A DNA stretch of 64,000 nucleotides from Maribacter algarum (ex Lu et al. 2025) (nom. illeg.) (GTDB lineage Bacteria; Bacteroidota; Bacteroidia; Flavobacteriales; Flavobacteriaceae), in the NCBI GenBank assembly GCA_947495915.1, contig CANMAW010000001.1, positions 372,001 to 436,000 of the forward strand, written 5' to 3'. Of the stretch, positions 46,391 through 57,200 are shown in pieces; positions within the stretch are counted from its first letter, which is position 1; each line of letters begins with the position of its first letter. Under the pieces are notes generated by a model, which ran no database searches, was not told the origin of the DNA, and saw nothing but the letters and a program-made list of their open reading frames with translations. Position numbers and translations under genes: made by a program.

Positions 46391-46897
46391 CTACTTTCTT
46401 TTGAATAACGGAACGGAAGAACATGCTTCGCCATACATGACACTTTTAGCCACACCTTGCAACTTCAATGTTGCCCAAACATAAGCATTCGCAGGAACAG
46501 GTTTATTAGTACAGCCTTTTATTATCATGAATTTATCTTGATATGGAGTGACATCAAGATTATCAATTATATTTTGATAAATGGTAGTTTCTAGTTGCTC
46601 TTTATCTCCTATAACAACAGCCTTAGCAATACCTTGTAATTTTGAACTTAGCAGCATATAAGCCCAACCGGGAATTATAGCATCTGTTGAACATGAAAGT
46701 GCAACATACGCATCTTGGTATTGCTGCCAATCGTGTTCTAAAATCTGGCTTCTAAAGTCTTTTTCACGTAGAATCAACCCTTCAAATAACCAATCTTTAA
46801 TATCTAAAACAATGCGTTGCCCTTTAGGATAATAATCCTCTAAATCAAAGGTGATTAGTTTACTTTCTGCAACTCTGTTTTTTATTTCTTCAGCCAT
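46391..46897 (-). CDS. DUF2480-family protein
   Basis: 168 residues, cytoplasmic. It has two similar halves: 'PGWAYMLLSSKLQGIAKAVVIGD' and 'PANAYVWATLKLQGVAKSVMYGE' show the internal repeat, and 'FMIIKGCTNKPVP' and 'YGEACSSVPLF' carry Cys residues. This matches the DUF2480 family, commonly found beside suf genes in Bacteroidota. A role in Fe-S assembly is likely from context only. It lies 46 bases after the DUF59 gene. Confidence 0.85.
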   Translation of the reverse strand: MAEEIKNRVAESKLITFDLEDYYPKGQRIVLDIKDWLFEGLILREKDFRSQILEHDWQQYQDAYVALSCSTDAIIPGWAYMLLSSKLQGIAKAVVIGDKEQLETTIYQNIIDNLDVTPYQDKFMIIKGCTNKPVPANAYVWATLKLQGVAKSVMYGEACSSVPLFKRK

Positions 46898-46943
46898 AAA
46901 GAATGGTAGCTTAGCCTTTTACAAATACCCTAAAATGCAACAT

Positions 46944-47273
46944 TTACAGTAAACCCAATTCTAGTTTCGCCTCTTCACTCATTAAATCTTGTGTCCAAGG
47001 TGGATCAAAAGTTATTTCAACTTCTGCATCTTTAACCATATTTAAAGACTTCACTTTCTCTTCTACCTCAACCGGAAGTGTTTCCGCCACTGGGCAGTTT
47101 GGTGAAGTTAACGTCATTAAAATTTTAACATCATTTTCTTCGTTTACTAAAACGTCATAAATCAATCCCAGTTCATAAATATCAACCGGAATTTCAGGAT
47201 CATATATCGTCTTTAATACGTTTACTATTTTTTCTCCTAATTCTAGAGAGTCTTCTGCTATTTCTTCGCTCAT
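46944..47273 (-). CDS. SUF-associated DUF59/MIP18-family protein
   Basis: 109 residues. The DUF59 fold is clear: 'YDPEIPVDIYELGLIYDV' and 'MTLTSPNCPVAETLP' with the conserved Cys60, ending in 'FDPPWTQDLMSEEAKLELGL'. Such SufT/PaaD-like proteins help Fe-S cluster maturation. It begins 6 bases after sufE and precedes DUF2480, in the usual flavobacterial suf order. Confidence 0.92.
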   Translation of the reverse strand: MSEEIAEDSLELGEKIVNVLKTIYDPEIPVDIYELGLIYDVLVNEENDVKILMTLTSPNCPVAETLPVEVEEKVKSLNMVKDAEVEITFDPPWTQDLMSEEAKLELGLL

Positions 47274-47279
47274 AATATC

Positions 47280-47702
47280 TTAGTTGAGTTGTGTTTGATA
47301 CGCCACGGCGTACAACTTCAATTGTTTAATCATACTCACTAAACCATTGGCTCGAGTAGGTGACAAATGTTCTTTCAATCCTATCTCATCAATAAAGTCA
47401 GTATTAGCCTCAATAATGTCGGCAGGCTTTTGATTGCTAAACGCCCGTATTAAAATGGCAATAATTCCTTTGGTAATAATAGCATCACTATCGGCTGTAA
47501 AAACCAACTTATCTTCATTTAATTCAGCATGTACCCAAACCTTACTTTGGCAACCCTTGATGATGTTATCATCGGTTTTATACTGCTCAGCAATTAGCGG
47601 AAGTGATTTGCCAAGTTCGATCATATACTCATAGCGCTGCATCCAATCTTCGAACATTGCGAATTCATCTACAATCTCATCTTGTATCTCTTGTATTTGC
47701 AT
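47280..47702 (-). CDS. sufE: cysteine desulfurase activator SufE
   Basis: 140 residues, normal length. Cys51 in 'DDNIIKGCQSKVWV' is the persulfide acceptor that takes sulfur from SufS and passes it to SufBCD. 'ADSDAIITKGIIAILIRAFS' and 'GLKEHLSPTRANGLVSMIKQ' are typical of the family. The gap from sufS is 109 bases, and the DUF59 gene follows 6 bases later. Confidence 0.95.
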   Translation of the reverse strand: MQIQEIQDEIVDEFAMFEDWMQRYEYMIELGKSLPLIAEQYKTDDNIIKGCQSKVWVHAELNEDKLVFTADSDAIITKGIIAILIRAFSNQKPADIIEANTDFIDEIGLKEHLSPTRANGLVSMIKQLKLYAVAYQTQLN

Positions 47703-47811
47703 AAGTTTCTTTTAATCACATCCCAGGGGAAGCCAATTATTCTATTTGTATCGCAAAAATACAATAAGTTACGGTGCTTTTCAAGAGTTTAAGACAACCC
47801 TAACAACCTGT

Positions 47812-49026
47812 CTATAACAGCATATTTTTAGCACGTTTCACACCAGCTACCAGAACATCAATTTCTTCTTTGGTATTGTAGAAGCTAAAACTAGCTCTTA
47901 TTGTACCAGGAATTTTAAAGAAATCCATAATCGGTTGTGCGCAGTGATGCCCTGTTCGAACTGCGATACCAAGCTTATCAACTATAGAACCAATATCATA
48001 AGGGTGTGCCCCCTCTAAATTGAATGAAATTACCGAAGTTTTGTTCGCTGCTGTTCCGTAGATTTTTAATCCATCAATTTCTAACAATTTTTCAGTACCA
48101 TATTCCAAAAGCTCATGCTCATAAGCCGCAATATTATCAAACCCAATAGCATTCATATAATCTAAGGCAGCACCGAAAGCAATACCTCCACAGATATTAG
48201 GGGTACCCGCTTCAAATTTATGTGGCAATGGTGCATAGGTAGTTTTCTCGAAAGTTACTTCAGCAATCATTTCTCCCCCACCTTGATATGGTGGAAGTTT
48301 ATTAAGCCACTCTTCTTTTCCATAAAGCATGCCGGCACCCGTAGGCCCACATACTTTATGAGCTGAAACGGTATAAAAATCAACATCTAAAGCTTGCATA
48401 TCAGCAACCACATGAGGTGCGGCTTGAGCTCCATCAATTAAAACCGCAGCACCAACTGCGTGTGCTTTTTCAATAATTTCTTCAATAGGATTAATGGTAC
48501 CTAGGGCGTTCGAAATATGATTGCAGAATACTAATTTTGTGTTTTCAGAAAGCAACTCGGCATACACATTCATCAAAAGCTCTCCATCTTGATTCATAGG
48601 AATCACTTTCAAAATAGCTCCCGTACGTTCACAAAGCATTTGCCAGGGTACAATATTGGAGTGATGCTCCATTGCAGAAACAATAATTTCGTCTCCTTTT
48701 TTAATTAAAGAAGAAAAACCGTTTGCAACAATGTTAATGCTATGTGTAGTGCCTGATGTAAAAATTATTTCATGCGCTTTTGCAGCATTAAAATGAGTTT
48801 GAATTTTAATACGTGCCTGTTCATACTTATCTGTTGCCTCTTGAGACAGTGCATGAACCCCTCTATGAATATTCGCATTATAATTTTGATAATAATCTAC
48901 AATCACATCAATGACCTGTTGCGGTGTTTGTGAGGTGGCCGCATTATCAAAATATACTAGTGGTTTTCCATTTACTTCACGTTTTAAAATAGGGAAGTCT
49001 TCACGGATTTTTTTTACATCAAACAT
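47812..49026 (-). CDS. sufS: cysteine desulfurase SufS
   Basis: 404 residues, normal for SufS. PLP enzyme that removes sulfur from cysteine. Lys224 in 'YTVSAHKVCGPTGAGMLYG' binds PLP, 'MEHHSNIVPW' contacts the ring, and Cys362 in 'RTGHHCAQP' forms the persulfide. In related genomes it usually follows sufD directly; here a ~10-kb SusC/SusD locus lies between them, and a -7-like box sits just upstream, so it is probably transcribed separately. Confidence 0.96.
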   Translation of the reverse strand: MFDVKKIREDFPILKREVNGKPLVYFDNAATSQTPQQVIDVIVDYYQNYNANIHRGVHALSQEATDKYEQARIKIQTHFNAAKAHEIIFTSGTTHSINIVANGFSSLIKKGDEIIVSAMEHHSNIVPWQMLCERTGAILKVIPMNQDGELLMNVYAELLSENTKLVFCNHISNALGTINPIEEIIEKAHAVGAAVLIDGAQAAPHVVADMQALDVDFYTVSAHKVCGPTGAGMLYGKEEWLNKLPPYQGGGEMIAEVTFEKTTYAPLPHKFEAGTPNICGGIAFGAALDYMNAIGFDNIAAYEHELLEYGTEKLLEIDGLKIYGTAANKTSVISFNLEGAHPYDIGSIVDKLGIAVRTGHHCAQPIMDFFKIPGTIRASFSFYNTKEEIDVLVAGVKRAKNMLL

Positions 49027-49044
49027 AGCAAAGTAATTGATTTA

Positions 49045-49052
49045 CAAAGATA
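49045..49052 (-). promoter_or_regulatory. -7 box of sufS
   Basis: The minus strand reads TATCTTTG (TAnnTTTG), 19 bases before the sufS start, in the 166-base gap after the FG-GAP gene. The -33 region is weak. Confidence 0.45.
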
Positions 49053-49192
49053 CCTACTATGTAATAAAAAGAAGGGAAAGGAAATTTTTTATTGTTTAAA
49101 AAAGAACATTTTCACAAATAACATGTAACATATAACAATACAGCGACAGACAATTGTTATTTCTTTTTGCAATATTATTGATGCTTTTAAAC

Positions 49193-52100
49193 CTAATTAA
49201 GTTGATACAGTCGGTGTCTCGCATTATTGTTAGTAACTAATATGTATTGTTCACCGTGCTGTTCAATAAAAATCATATCGCGAATATCACCATCTAAATA
49301 TAATTCAATTTCATTGTTTGAGATATGCTTAAAATCACCTTCTTTTTTACCTTTTAAAAATGAACCAATACCGGCGTCATACCTTGTTGTTTCAATTTCA
49401 GCCATATAATTGTTACCTGCTAAAAGTAGGTCTTTGATACCGTCTTTGTCAAAATCTTTATAGAGAATTGAGTTTACAGGAGACTTTTGAACCGCATAAG
49501 AAAAAGGTGTAAATTCAAAATCACTCCCGTTATTTTTAAAAATTCCTGAGCGAAATTCGACTGCTGTATAATGCAATGATTTGTCTAAATTTTTACCGAT
49601 AATTTCGCTTAAGTCTCTAGAAGCAAAATCTTGGTATGATTCAATACGCTTACCTAAATAGGGTAACTGTTGTGTCATACAAGTTTTTCCTCTTACTGGA
49701 ACTTCTTTTCCATTATATGATTTTGCTAATAGAATATCTTCACTACCATTACCATCAAAATCATTCGTATACACATTAAATGGATCATCTTTAGAGGCAT
49801 GAAACTTTGAGTTTAATCCTAAATTTCCTGCTATTATATCTAAGTCTCCGTCATCATCAATATCTTCAACAGCGATACTACTCCACCACCCTGAAGATTC
49901 AGATAGTTCTTTATATTTTGAATTTTGCACGAGTTTTTTTCCATCATTCTCAAAAACTTCAATACCCATCCATTCTCCTGTAACAATCAAATCTAATGAA
50001 CCATCTTTATTTATATCAGCCCAAGATGCATCAGTGATCATACCAACTTTTTCAAGTTCAGGAGCAAAATCAGCAGTGACAATTTCAAAAACACCTTTAT
50101 TATTTCTCAGTAGGTAACTCGTAGGCGCCGTAGGGTATTTACCCGGAACTAACCTACCACCAACAAATAAATCTAAATCTCCATCATTATCATAATCTCC
50201 TGCAACCACGGTTGAACCCGACGACTTAATTTGAGGTAAAACACCTTGCCCTTTTTCAAAATTTCCGCTTCCATCATTGAGGTAAAGTCTATCTTGTAAA
50301 TCGGCTTCATTAAGATATGATTCATAACTACCACTTACGACGTACAAATCTTTATCTCCATCTTGATCTACATCTACAAAAAGTGCCCCTTGATCTTCAT
50401 ATTTTTTATCTGCTTCAAAAGCAATAACTTGAATCTCTTTAAAAGTTTTATTTGCACCACCAAAAAAAAGCTGACCCGATTGATTTTTAGCACCTCCAAT
50501 ATAAAAGTCTTCAAACCCATCATTGTTAAGATCAGAACTAGTTGCAAAAGGACCCGTTTGAGAAAGTTTATTGGGTAAAAGAATTTGCAAATCAAAATCA
50601 TTGAAATAGCTGTCTTCGTGCTTTGAGAGAGTGTCTACTTTTGCAAAAATTGGTGTTGTTTTACTTTTTGTAACACTATTGTTAGATGCTTCAGAGTAAT
50701 CAATCACTAAAGATTTATTGGCACTCTCTAAATTAATTTTTTGAGTTTTTCCATCTGGCCAAACCACTTCTAAAAAATCTACATTTTCATCTTTTTTAAA
50801 ACCAAAATGGAGCTCATTTGAAACTGATGAAAGATAACCTCGTGTATTAATTAATTGACGCAATAAACTAGTGCCATCTTTTAAAACTACGTTTGCTTTT
50901 ACACCTACTCCAAAAGGATTTGTTGCAGGACCTTTAAACTTTAACTTGATAAAATCTCCTTTTTGTAGTTCAATGGCTTTATTTTTAAGTACCGTAGCAG
51001 GTTCGTTAATATTATTAATAACGATATCTAAATCTCCATCACTGTCTAAATCTGCATATACTGCACCATTAGAAAAAGTAGGTTTTGTATTTAACCATTT
51101 TTTTGAAACATTCTCAAACGTAAGATCTCCTCTGTTTTTCAAAAAGTAATTACTTAGTTTTTGTTGCGGTAGCATTCGACAATATTTTAGTTTCTCTTCA
51201 GCAGTAGGTTCTAAACCATCTTTATCCCAAAATTTATTAATAGTTGCGTTCACATCTCTATCAACTACATCGCGATAAACTCCATTAGTAACATAAACAT
51301 CATTATAACCGTCTAAATCAAAATCAGCAGAAAGCAATGACCAACTCCAATCTGTATTAGCAATACCTGCTAAATTTCCTATTTCACTAAAGGTGCCATT
51401 ACCATTATTCAATTGCAACATATTATGCATGTATTGGTAATGATAGCCATTATTAACCATGTCTTCAAACTCGCTCAAAGGGGTCATTCCCATAGTTGTT
51501 TTAGATCGAACATAATCTTCAGGGTTCATATCTAAGGTCATTAAATCTGGCAACCCATCGTTGTTAATATCTGCTACATCACTACCCATACTATTTAGTG
51601 ACATATGCTTAAACATTTTACTGCCAGATTCGGTAAAAGTCTTATCGCCGTTATTTATATAAACAAGGTCAGGAGCATTAAAATCATTTGAAACATAGAT
51701 ATCCATAAACTGATCACCATTTAAATCTGCTATCATAGGATTTAAACCATAACCTAAATCATATACCAAACCTGCTTTTTCTGAAACATCTGTAAAAAAC
51801 CCTTTACCATTATTTTCATACAAACGGTCACAGCCCTTAACCTTGAGTGTTCTTGAGTTGTTATAAAAAAATGATACATCTATAACAGTATTTCGTGTAG
51901 AATTTCCAATAGGTGCATTTGCCACATATACGTCTAAATCGTTGTCATTATCATAGTCAAAAAAGGTTGCTTGGATACTCCTATTTGCATCTGCCAATCC
52001 TAACGCTTTACCTTTTTCGGTAAAAGTGAGATCTCCATTATTGATATAAAGTAGGTTTGTAAATTTTTCATTCTCTTCTTGCCAACCACCTCTCGAAATA

Positions 52101-52528
52101 TAGATGTCTAAAAATCCATCATTGTTTACGTCTACAAAAGTAACTCCTGTATTAAAACCAGGAATATGAGTTATACCCACCTCTTTACTTATTTCTACAA
52201 ACTTAAAATCACCTTTATTTAAATATAATTTGTCTGGAGATAAATTAGAAGTAAAATAAAGATCTATTAACCCATCATTATTAATATCTCCAGCTGCAAC
52301 ACCGCCACCGATATATAGGTATATATAGGAAAAATAATTCGCTATAGTTGTTTCTTCTAATGTATTTACAAAATCAATTCCTGAATCTTCAACAGAAACT
52401 GTTTCAAAAAGTAAGTTTTCGTCATTAATACTTTCTTCAGATTTAATTTTGTTCTTACACCCATTCAAGAAGCATAACAACAAAACTAGGCCTATAAAAC
52501 AGTAACTACTTTTTCGATTTGTTGACAT
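49193..52528 (-). CDS. FG-GAP/VCBS-repeat lipoprotein with ASPIC/UnbV domain
   Basis: About 1111 residues from the ATG at 52528; an ATG at 52537 would add three. The lipobox (CFLNGCKNK) gives a surface lipoprotein. At least fourteen Ca-binding repeats of the form DxNxDGxxD occur in two groups, e.g. 'DINNDGLIDLYFTS' and 'DFDKDGIKDLLLAG', which form beta-propellers. Between the groups is an ASPIC/UnbV domain ('GPATNPFGVGVKANVVLKDG', 'RGYLSSVSNELHFGF', 'VVWPDGKTQKI'). In Bacteroidota such proteins accompany SusC/SusD and probably bind substrate at the surface. A terminator separates it from susD. Confidence 0.88.
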   Translation of the reverse strand: MSTNRKSSYCFIGLVLLLCFLNGCKNKIKSEESINDENLLFETVSVEDSGIDFVNTLEETTIANYFSYIYLYIGGGVAAGDINNDGLIDLYFTSNLSPDKLYLNKGDFKFVEISKEVGITHIPGFNTGVTFVDVNNDGFLDIYISRGGWQEENEKFTNLLYINNGDLTFTEKGKALGLADANRSIQATFFDYDNDNDLDVYVANAPIGNSTRNTVIDVSFFYNNSRTLKVKGCDRLYENNGKGFFTDVSEKAGLVYDLGYGLNPMIADLNGDQFMDIYVSNDFNAPDLVYINNGDKTFTESGSKMFKHMSLNSMGSDVADINNDGLPDLMTLDMNPEDYVRSKTTMGMTPLSEFEDMVNNGYHYQYMHNMLQLNNGNGTFSEIGNLAGIANTDWSWSLLSADFDLDGYNDVYVTNGVYRDVVDRDVNATINKFWDKDGLEPTAEEKLKYCRMLPQQKLSNYFLKNRGDLTFENVSKKWLNTKPTFSNGAVYADLDSDGDLDIVINNINEPATVLKNKAIELQKGDFIKLKFKGPATNPFGVGVKANVVLKDGTSLLRQLINTRGYLSSVSNELHFGFKKDENVDFLEVVWPDGKTQKINLESANKSLVIDYSEASNNSVTKSKTTPIFAKVDTLSKHEDSYFNDFDLQILLPNKLSQTGPFATSSDLNNDGFEDFYIGGAKNQSGQLFFGGANKTFKEIQVIAFEADKKYEDQGALFVDVDQDGDKDLYVVSGSYESYLNEADLQDRLYLNDGSGNFEKGQGVLPQIKSSGSTVVAGDYDNDGDLDLFVGGRLVPGKYPTAPTSYLLRNNKGVFEIVTADFAPELEKVGMITDASWADINKDGSLDLIVTGEWMGIEVFENDGKKLVQNSKYKELSESSGWWSSIAVEDIDDDGDLDIIAGNLGLNSKFHASKDDPFNVYTNDFDGNGSEDILLAKSYNGKEVPVRGKTCMTQQLPYLGKRIESYQDFASRDLSEIIGKNLDKSLHYTAVEFRSGIFKNNGSDFEFTPFSYAVQKSPVNSILYKDFDKDGIKDLLLAGNNYMAEIETTRYDAGIGSFLKGKKEGDFKHISNNEIELYLDGDIRDMIFIEQHGEQYILVTNNNARHRLYQLN

Positions 52529-52582
52529 AAAAAACATTTAAACCTAAATAAGAAATCAGACTTACCTATATAATTATATAAA

Positions 52583-52612
52583 AAGGCTACCAATTATAAA
52601 ATTGGCAGCCTT
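52583..52612 (-). terminator. terminator after the SusD-like gene
   Basis: AAGGCTACCAATT and AATTGGCAGCCTT pair with one mismatch around loop ATAA, followed on the minus strand by TTTTT. It may reduce read-through into the FG-GAP gene. Confidence 0.75.
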
Positions 52613-52639
52613 AAAAAAAAACTAACTCAACTTTATATT

Positions 52640-54238
52640 TTAAAACCCAGGGTTTTGCTTAATGTTAGGGTTCGTGTTTAATTCTAGCTGGGGAATTGGT
52701 GCCAACTTAAATTTCGATTCAAAAGGTTTTCTCATAGGAATTTGAGCTATTACTGCGTCTAAAGTAGAAGACAGCTCTGCATCAGAGATTACCCCAGCAT
52801 TACTCCATCGAACTAAATCAGGAAATCTATATCCTTCATAAGATAACTCTAACCTTCTTTCATTAATAATCGCGTTCATTAATTCTGCATCTGTAGCCGT
52901 TGTATTGGCTAATTGAACTCTAGAACGCACTCTATTCACGTAGTTTCTTGCTTTTCCTAAATCGCCACCACTTAATACCTGAGCTTCTGCAGCCATCAAT
53001 AAGACATCTCCGAATCTAAGTACTCTCCAATTTGTGCCATTGTTAAGTGTTATGATCGGACCACCAGCTTCATCAGTATACTGTGCTAACTTAGTTCTAA
53101 CAAAACCATGATATCCATAAATATCTTCTGATTGTACACCTGCATCAAAAGTGACGCCAGCTGCTAAAAACTCTGCTTCAGTAATCATTGTACCCTCTCT
53201 TCTTACTTGATCATTTTCAGCAAGGTATGCATCATACAGTCCAGGTAATGGATAACCGCAACCAAAACCATCACTCACTTGACCAATTGCCTCCATATTA
53301 TCGAAAGATTGAGTTCTTGGAGCAAATTGCAGCATTAATACTTGATCAGTATTAAATTTCGCATTTCCACCACCCCATCTATAATTACCAAGACCAGTTC
53401 CTTTATTTTCGGTATATGATAATTCAAAAAGCGATTCTATACCAAATTCTTCCTCTTTTCTCCATATTCTAGAGTAATCAGTGGCTAAATCAAATTCACC
53501 AGAACTAATTACCGCCTCAAACTGCTCTGCAGCCAAAGCGTATTTTTCTTGATACAAATAAGCTTTGCCTAAAAGTGCTTGAGCGGCACCTTTATTTGCA
53601 CGAATCTTATCTTCTTGACTATAAGCGCTTTTTAATGGTAGATCAGCAATTGCTTCTAATAAGTCTGATTCTATTTGAGACCAAACAGCACCGGCTTCGG
53701 CTGGTAATTGCTGGTACTCATCAGGACTTAATTCTGAAGTTACTAAAGGAATACTTTCTCCAAAAAGAGTTACTAAATCAAAATAATTAAAAGCTCTTAA
53801 AAACTTTGCTTCGGCAGCAATTCTTGTTCTCTCAGGACTATCAGTCGTCATATTGTCTAATAAAACATTTGAACGTCCAAGCCCCTGATAAAGATTATTA
53901 AAAATCAATCTTGAGTGATTGTTATTGGCATCAAAATCATATTCTGTTAATCGCTCATAACTTAGTTTATCACCACGAGTTATTCCACCTGCTGTTACTT
54001 CATCGCCCATCATTATACGATACGTCCATGGAGTTTCCCATTGTTCTGCATAGGTAGAAGCTAATTGTAAATAACCAGCTAAAACACCCTGATAAGCACC
54101 TTCATCTGTTTGAAAAAAAGTTTCTGGTGATTCCCCTCCTTTTATTTCATTGGTGTAAAAGTCATCAGAGCATGAAATAACTGCACTGAATGCTAGTACA
54201 AGACCAAATGCATATTTTGTATATTTTAATTTTTTCAT
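52640..54238 (-). CDS. SusD/RagB-family outer-membrane lipoprotein
   Basis: 532 residues from the ATG at 54238; the longer frame overlaps the susC-like gene. The lipobox (FSAVISCSDDF) anchors it on the cell surface. The TPR-like helical fold shows 'GLGRSNVLLDNM', 'RIAAEAKFLRAFNYFDLVTLFGE' and 'INERRLELSYEGYRFPDLVRW', standard SusD motifs. With SusC it forms a lidded transporter that captures large nutrients. It starts 22 bases after the susC-like gene. No glycoside hydrolase or sulfatase follows, so the substrate is unknown; peptide or other non-glycan uptake is possible. Confidence 0.93.
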   Translation of the reverse strand: MKKLKYTKYAFGLVLAFSAVISCSDDFYTNEIKGGESPETFFQTDEGAYQGVLAGYLQLASTYAEQWETPWTYRIMMGDEVTAGGITRGDKLSYERLTEYDFDANNNHSRLIFNNLYQGLGRSNVLLDNMTTDSPERTRIAAEAKFLRAFNYFDLVTLFGESIPLVTSELSPDEYQQLPAEAGAVWSQIESDLLEAIADLPLKSAYSQEDKIRANKGAAQALLGKAYLYQEKYALAAEQFEAVISSGEFDLATDYSRIWRKEEEFGIESLFELSYTENKGTGLGNYRWGGGNAKFNTDQVLMLQFAPRTQSFDNMEAIGQVSDGFGCGYPLPGLYDAYLAENDQVRREGTMITEAEFLAAGVTFDAGVQSEDIYGYHGFVRTKLAQYTDEAGGPIITLNNGTNWRVLRFGDVLLMAAEAQVLSGGDLGKARNYVNRVRSRVQLANTTATDAELMNAIINERRLELSYEGYRFPDLVRWSNAGVISDAELSSTLDAVIAQIPMRKPFESKFKLAPIPQLELNTNPNIKQNPGF

Positions 54239-54260
54239 TGCTTTAAAATTTAGTTTTTTA

Positions 54261-57200
54261 TTAAAATGATAACGACATACCAAATATGAAACTTCTTGGT
54301 GTTGGATAGAAACCTTGGTCTACACCGATACCATTATTACTAGAAGCTCCAACTTCAGGATCTAAACCAGAATATTTGGTGAATGTAAAAAAGTTCTCTA
54401 GAGACACATAAGCTCTTAATTTACTAATTGGAATCATGTCGATAACTGATTCAGGCAACGTATATCCTAACTGAATTTGCTTAATTTTTGTATACGATCC
54501 GTCTTCGACTAATAAGTCACTTCTATAGGCATTACCAGTATGACTTGCTATTGGCCAAATGGCATCTGTTCTTCCCGGAGTCCACCTGCCATTATAATAC
54601 TTAATTGGTAAGTTTATATCAAGATCGTCATTTCGTATGGTACCATTTAAGATTTCGTTTCCAGAAACACCCTGAACGAATACATTTAAATCAAAAGCTT
54701 TATACCCTAAATTTAGAGTTCCGCCATAGATTAAATCTGGGTGTGGGTCTCCTAAATATGTTTCATCAGCTGCTGTAATACCTGGCTCACCATCAGTATC
54801 AACAATAATGGGCTCACCAGTTGTAGCATCTATACCATCTGTTTTAAAACCTCTAAAGTACCATATTGGAAAGCCTTCTTCCATCCAAGTAGATCTCCAG
54901 TTTCCATTTGAAATAGCTCCTTCAAGTCTATCTACCGAACCAGATAATGATGTTACTTCATTTTTTAGAGTACTGAAGTTAAGATTTATACCAAAAGTAA
55001 AATCATCACCCACAATATCATTATACCCTAAAGAAAATTCAAAACCTTTGTTCAAAACGTCACCTGCATTAACAAACGAAGCAACATTACCTGCCTCTAG
55101 TGGTGGCGTATTTGGTGTTAACAAATCTCTTGTAGTCTTTTCATAATAATCTGCAACTAAAGACAGCCTACTATTAAAAAATTTAGCTTCAACACCTAAA
55201 TCTAATTGTTCACTAGTTTCCCAGGTTAATTCAAAATTATTTAGTTGTCTAGGTTCAATTGGTGTTACTAAATTTCCTGCTCCATCGGTATAGTTCAAAT
55301 TAACACTTGAAAGAAATCCTAAATAACCAAAATTACCTAAATTGGAAAGGCTACCATTTTCTCCCCAACTACCTCTTAGTTTAAGGAAATTAAAAAAGTT
55401 AGAATCTTGGTTAAAGAAATTTTCTTCAGAAACTACCCAACCTGCTGAGAATGATGGAAATGTTCCCCATCGATTATTAGTTGGTAAAAAGAAGTTACTA
55501 GCCGCATCTCTACGCAAGGTACCCTGCAAAATATATTTTCCGGCATAATTGTATTGTAACCTTCCAAAATAAGACCCTTGATTCGATGTATTTTCATTAC
55601 CTCTAATATTAGAAACATCTTGATTTGCAAGAAAATCAAACTCACCATATCTAATATCATTTATTGTTGTGGGCCCTCCATTTACAATAGTATTTCTAAA
55701 CGTGCTTTCTTGAGCGGAAGTTCCTAAAACTACATTAACACTATGTTCTCCAAAACTTTTGTTGTAAGTAATAAAATTTTCCCATTGCCAAAAGAAAGAA
55801 AAATTATTTTGCTCAAAAACAACTGACTGATCACCTCTATGGCTAGGGCTATATTGAAATTGTCTTGTGAATCTATGAAAACTAGAAGTATTCGAATTAA
55901 ACCCAAGTCTTGAAGTGAATTTAAAAGCTTCTGAAAACTTAATATCTCCATAAACACTTCCTAATATTCTATTAGTTTTAGTAGTTCCATCGGTAGATGC
56001 TATACGAGCTAGAGGGTTCATACTATTAACATTGGTACTATTACCAAATATATTACCCTGCCCGTCGCGTAAGGCAATGTCTAACCTATCTGCAAAAAGA
56101 TTTAAACTACCTGCTGGTATACTAGCTTCGTTAGGGTAAACAGCTGGTGTTAAAGGATCGAAACGCAAAGCAGATGAAAGCACCCCATTTGTTTGGTCAT
56201 TTTCTCTAATTGCTGATCTTTCAGAATAGATATATGATACATTATTTCCAATAGTCAACCAATCAGTAACCTTATGTTCTCCATTAAGTCTAATTGAATA
56301 TCTTTTAAAGCTATCTTTATCTGTAACCACAATACCATCTTGATTAAGAATCGATGCAGAAATTAAATTTTTAGAATTTTCTGTTCCTGAACTATAAGAA
56401 ATATTATGTCTTTGCGCATAACCAGTTTCAAAAACTTCATCTAACCAATTGGTATCAAATTGAGTAGCATCAGTAATACCATAATACTCTTTATACTGAT
56501 CAGCGTTCATATATTCAGCATTAGTATCGTTAATACTGTTAATTATATACTGCGTGTTAATATTAAATTCACTACGCCCAACCTTACCTGATTTAGTTGT
56601 AATTATTACTACCCCATTTCCACCTTCTGCACCATAAATAGCTGAAGAAGCAGCATCTTTCAGTACTTCCATACCTTCGATGTCATTTGGGTCAATACTA
56701 CTTATATCTCTTGTTCTTAAACCATCAACAATATATAGAGGGTCTGCGTTTCCATTAGAAGATACCCCTCTAATTCGAACTCTAGGTGCAGCTCCTGGAG
56801 AACCCGAATTCGGAACAATATAAACACCTGGTGTTCTTCCTTGTAAAACTTGCTCAGCTCGTGTAAAAGTATTATTACTTAGGGCATCGGAATCAACACT
56901 AGATATTGCTCCCGTAAGTAGGCTCTTCTTCTGAGCACCGTAGCCAATAACAACTACTTGCTCAAGCTCTTCTAAATCTTCTTTTAATTTTACATTAATA
57001 GATGAGTTTTCTGTCACTGAAATACTTTGTGAAACAAAACCTAAATAGCTAAAAACAAGAACATCTCCTTGTTGAGCCACAATAGTATAATTGCCATCAA
57101 AATCAGTTTGGGTACCGCTTGTAGTACCTTCAATAACAACATTTGCTCCGGCCAAAGGAAGACCATCTAAATCTGTCACCTGACCTGATACTTCGTTTTC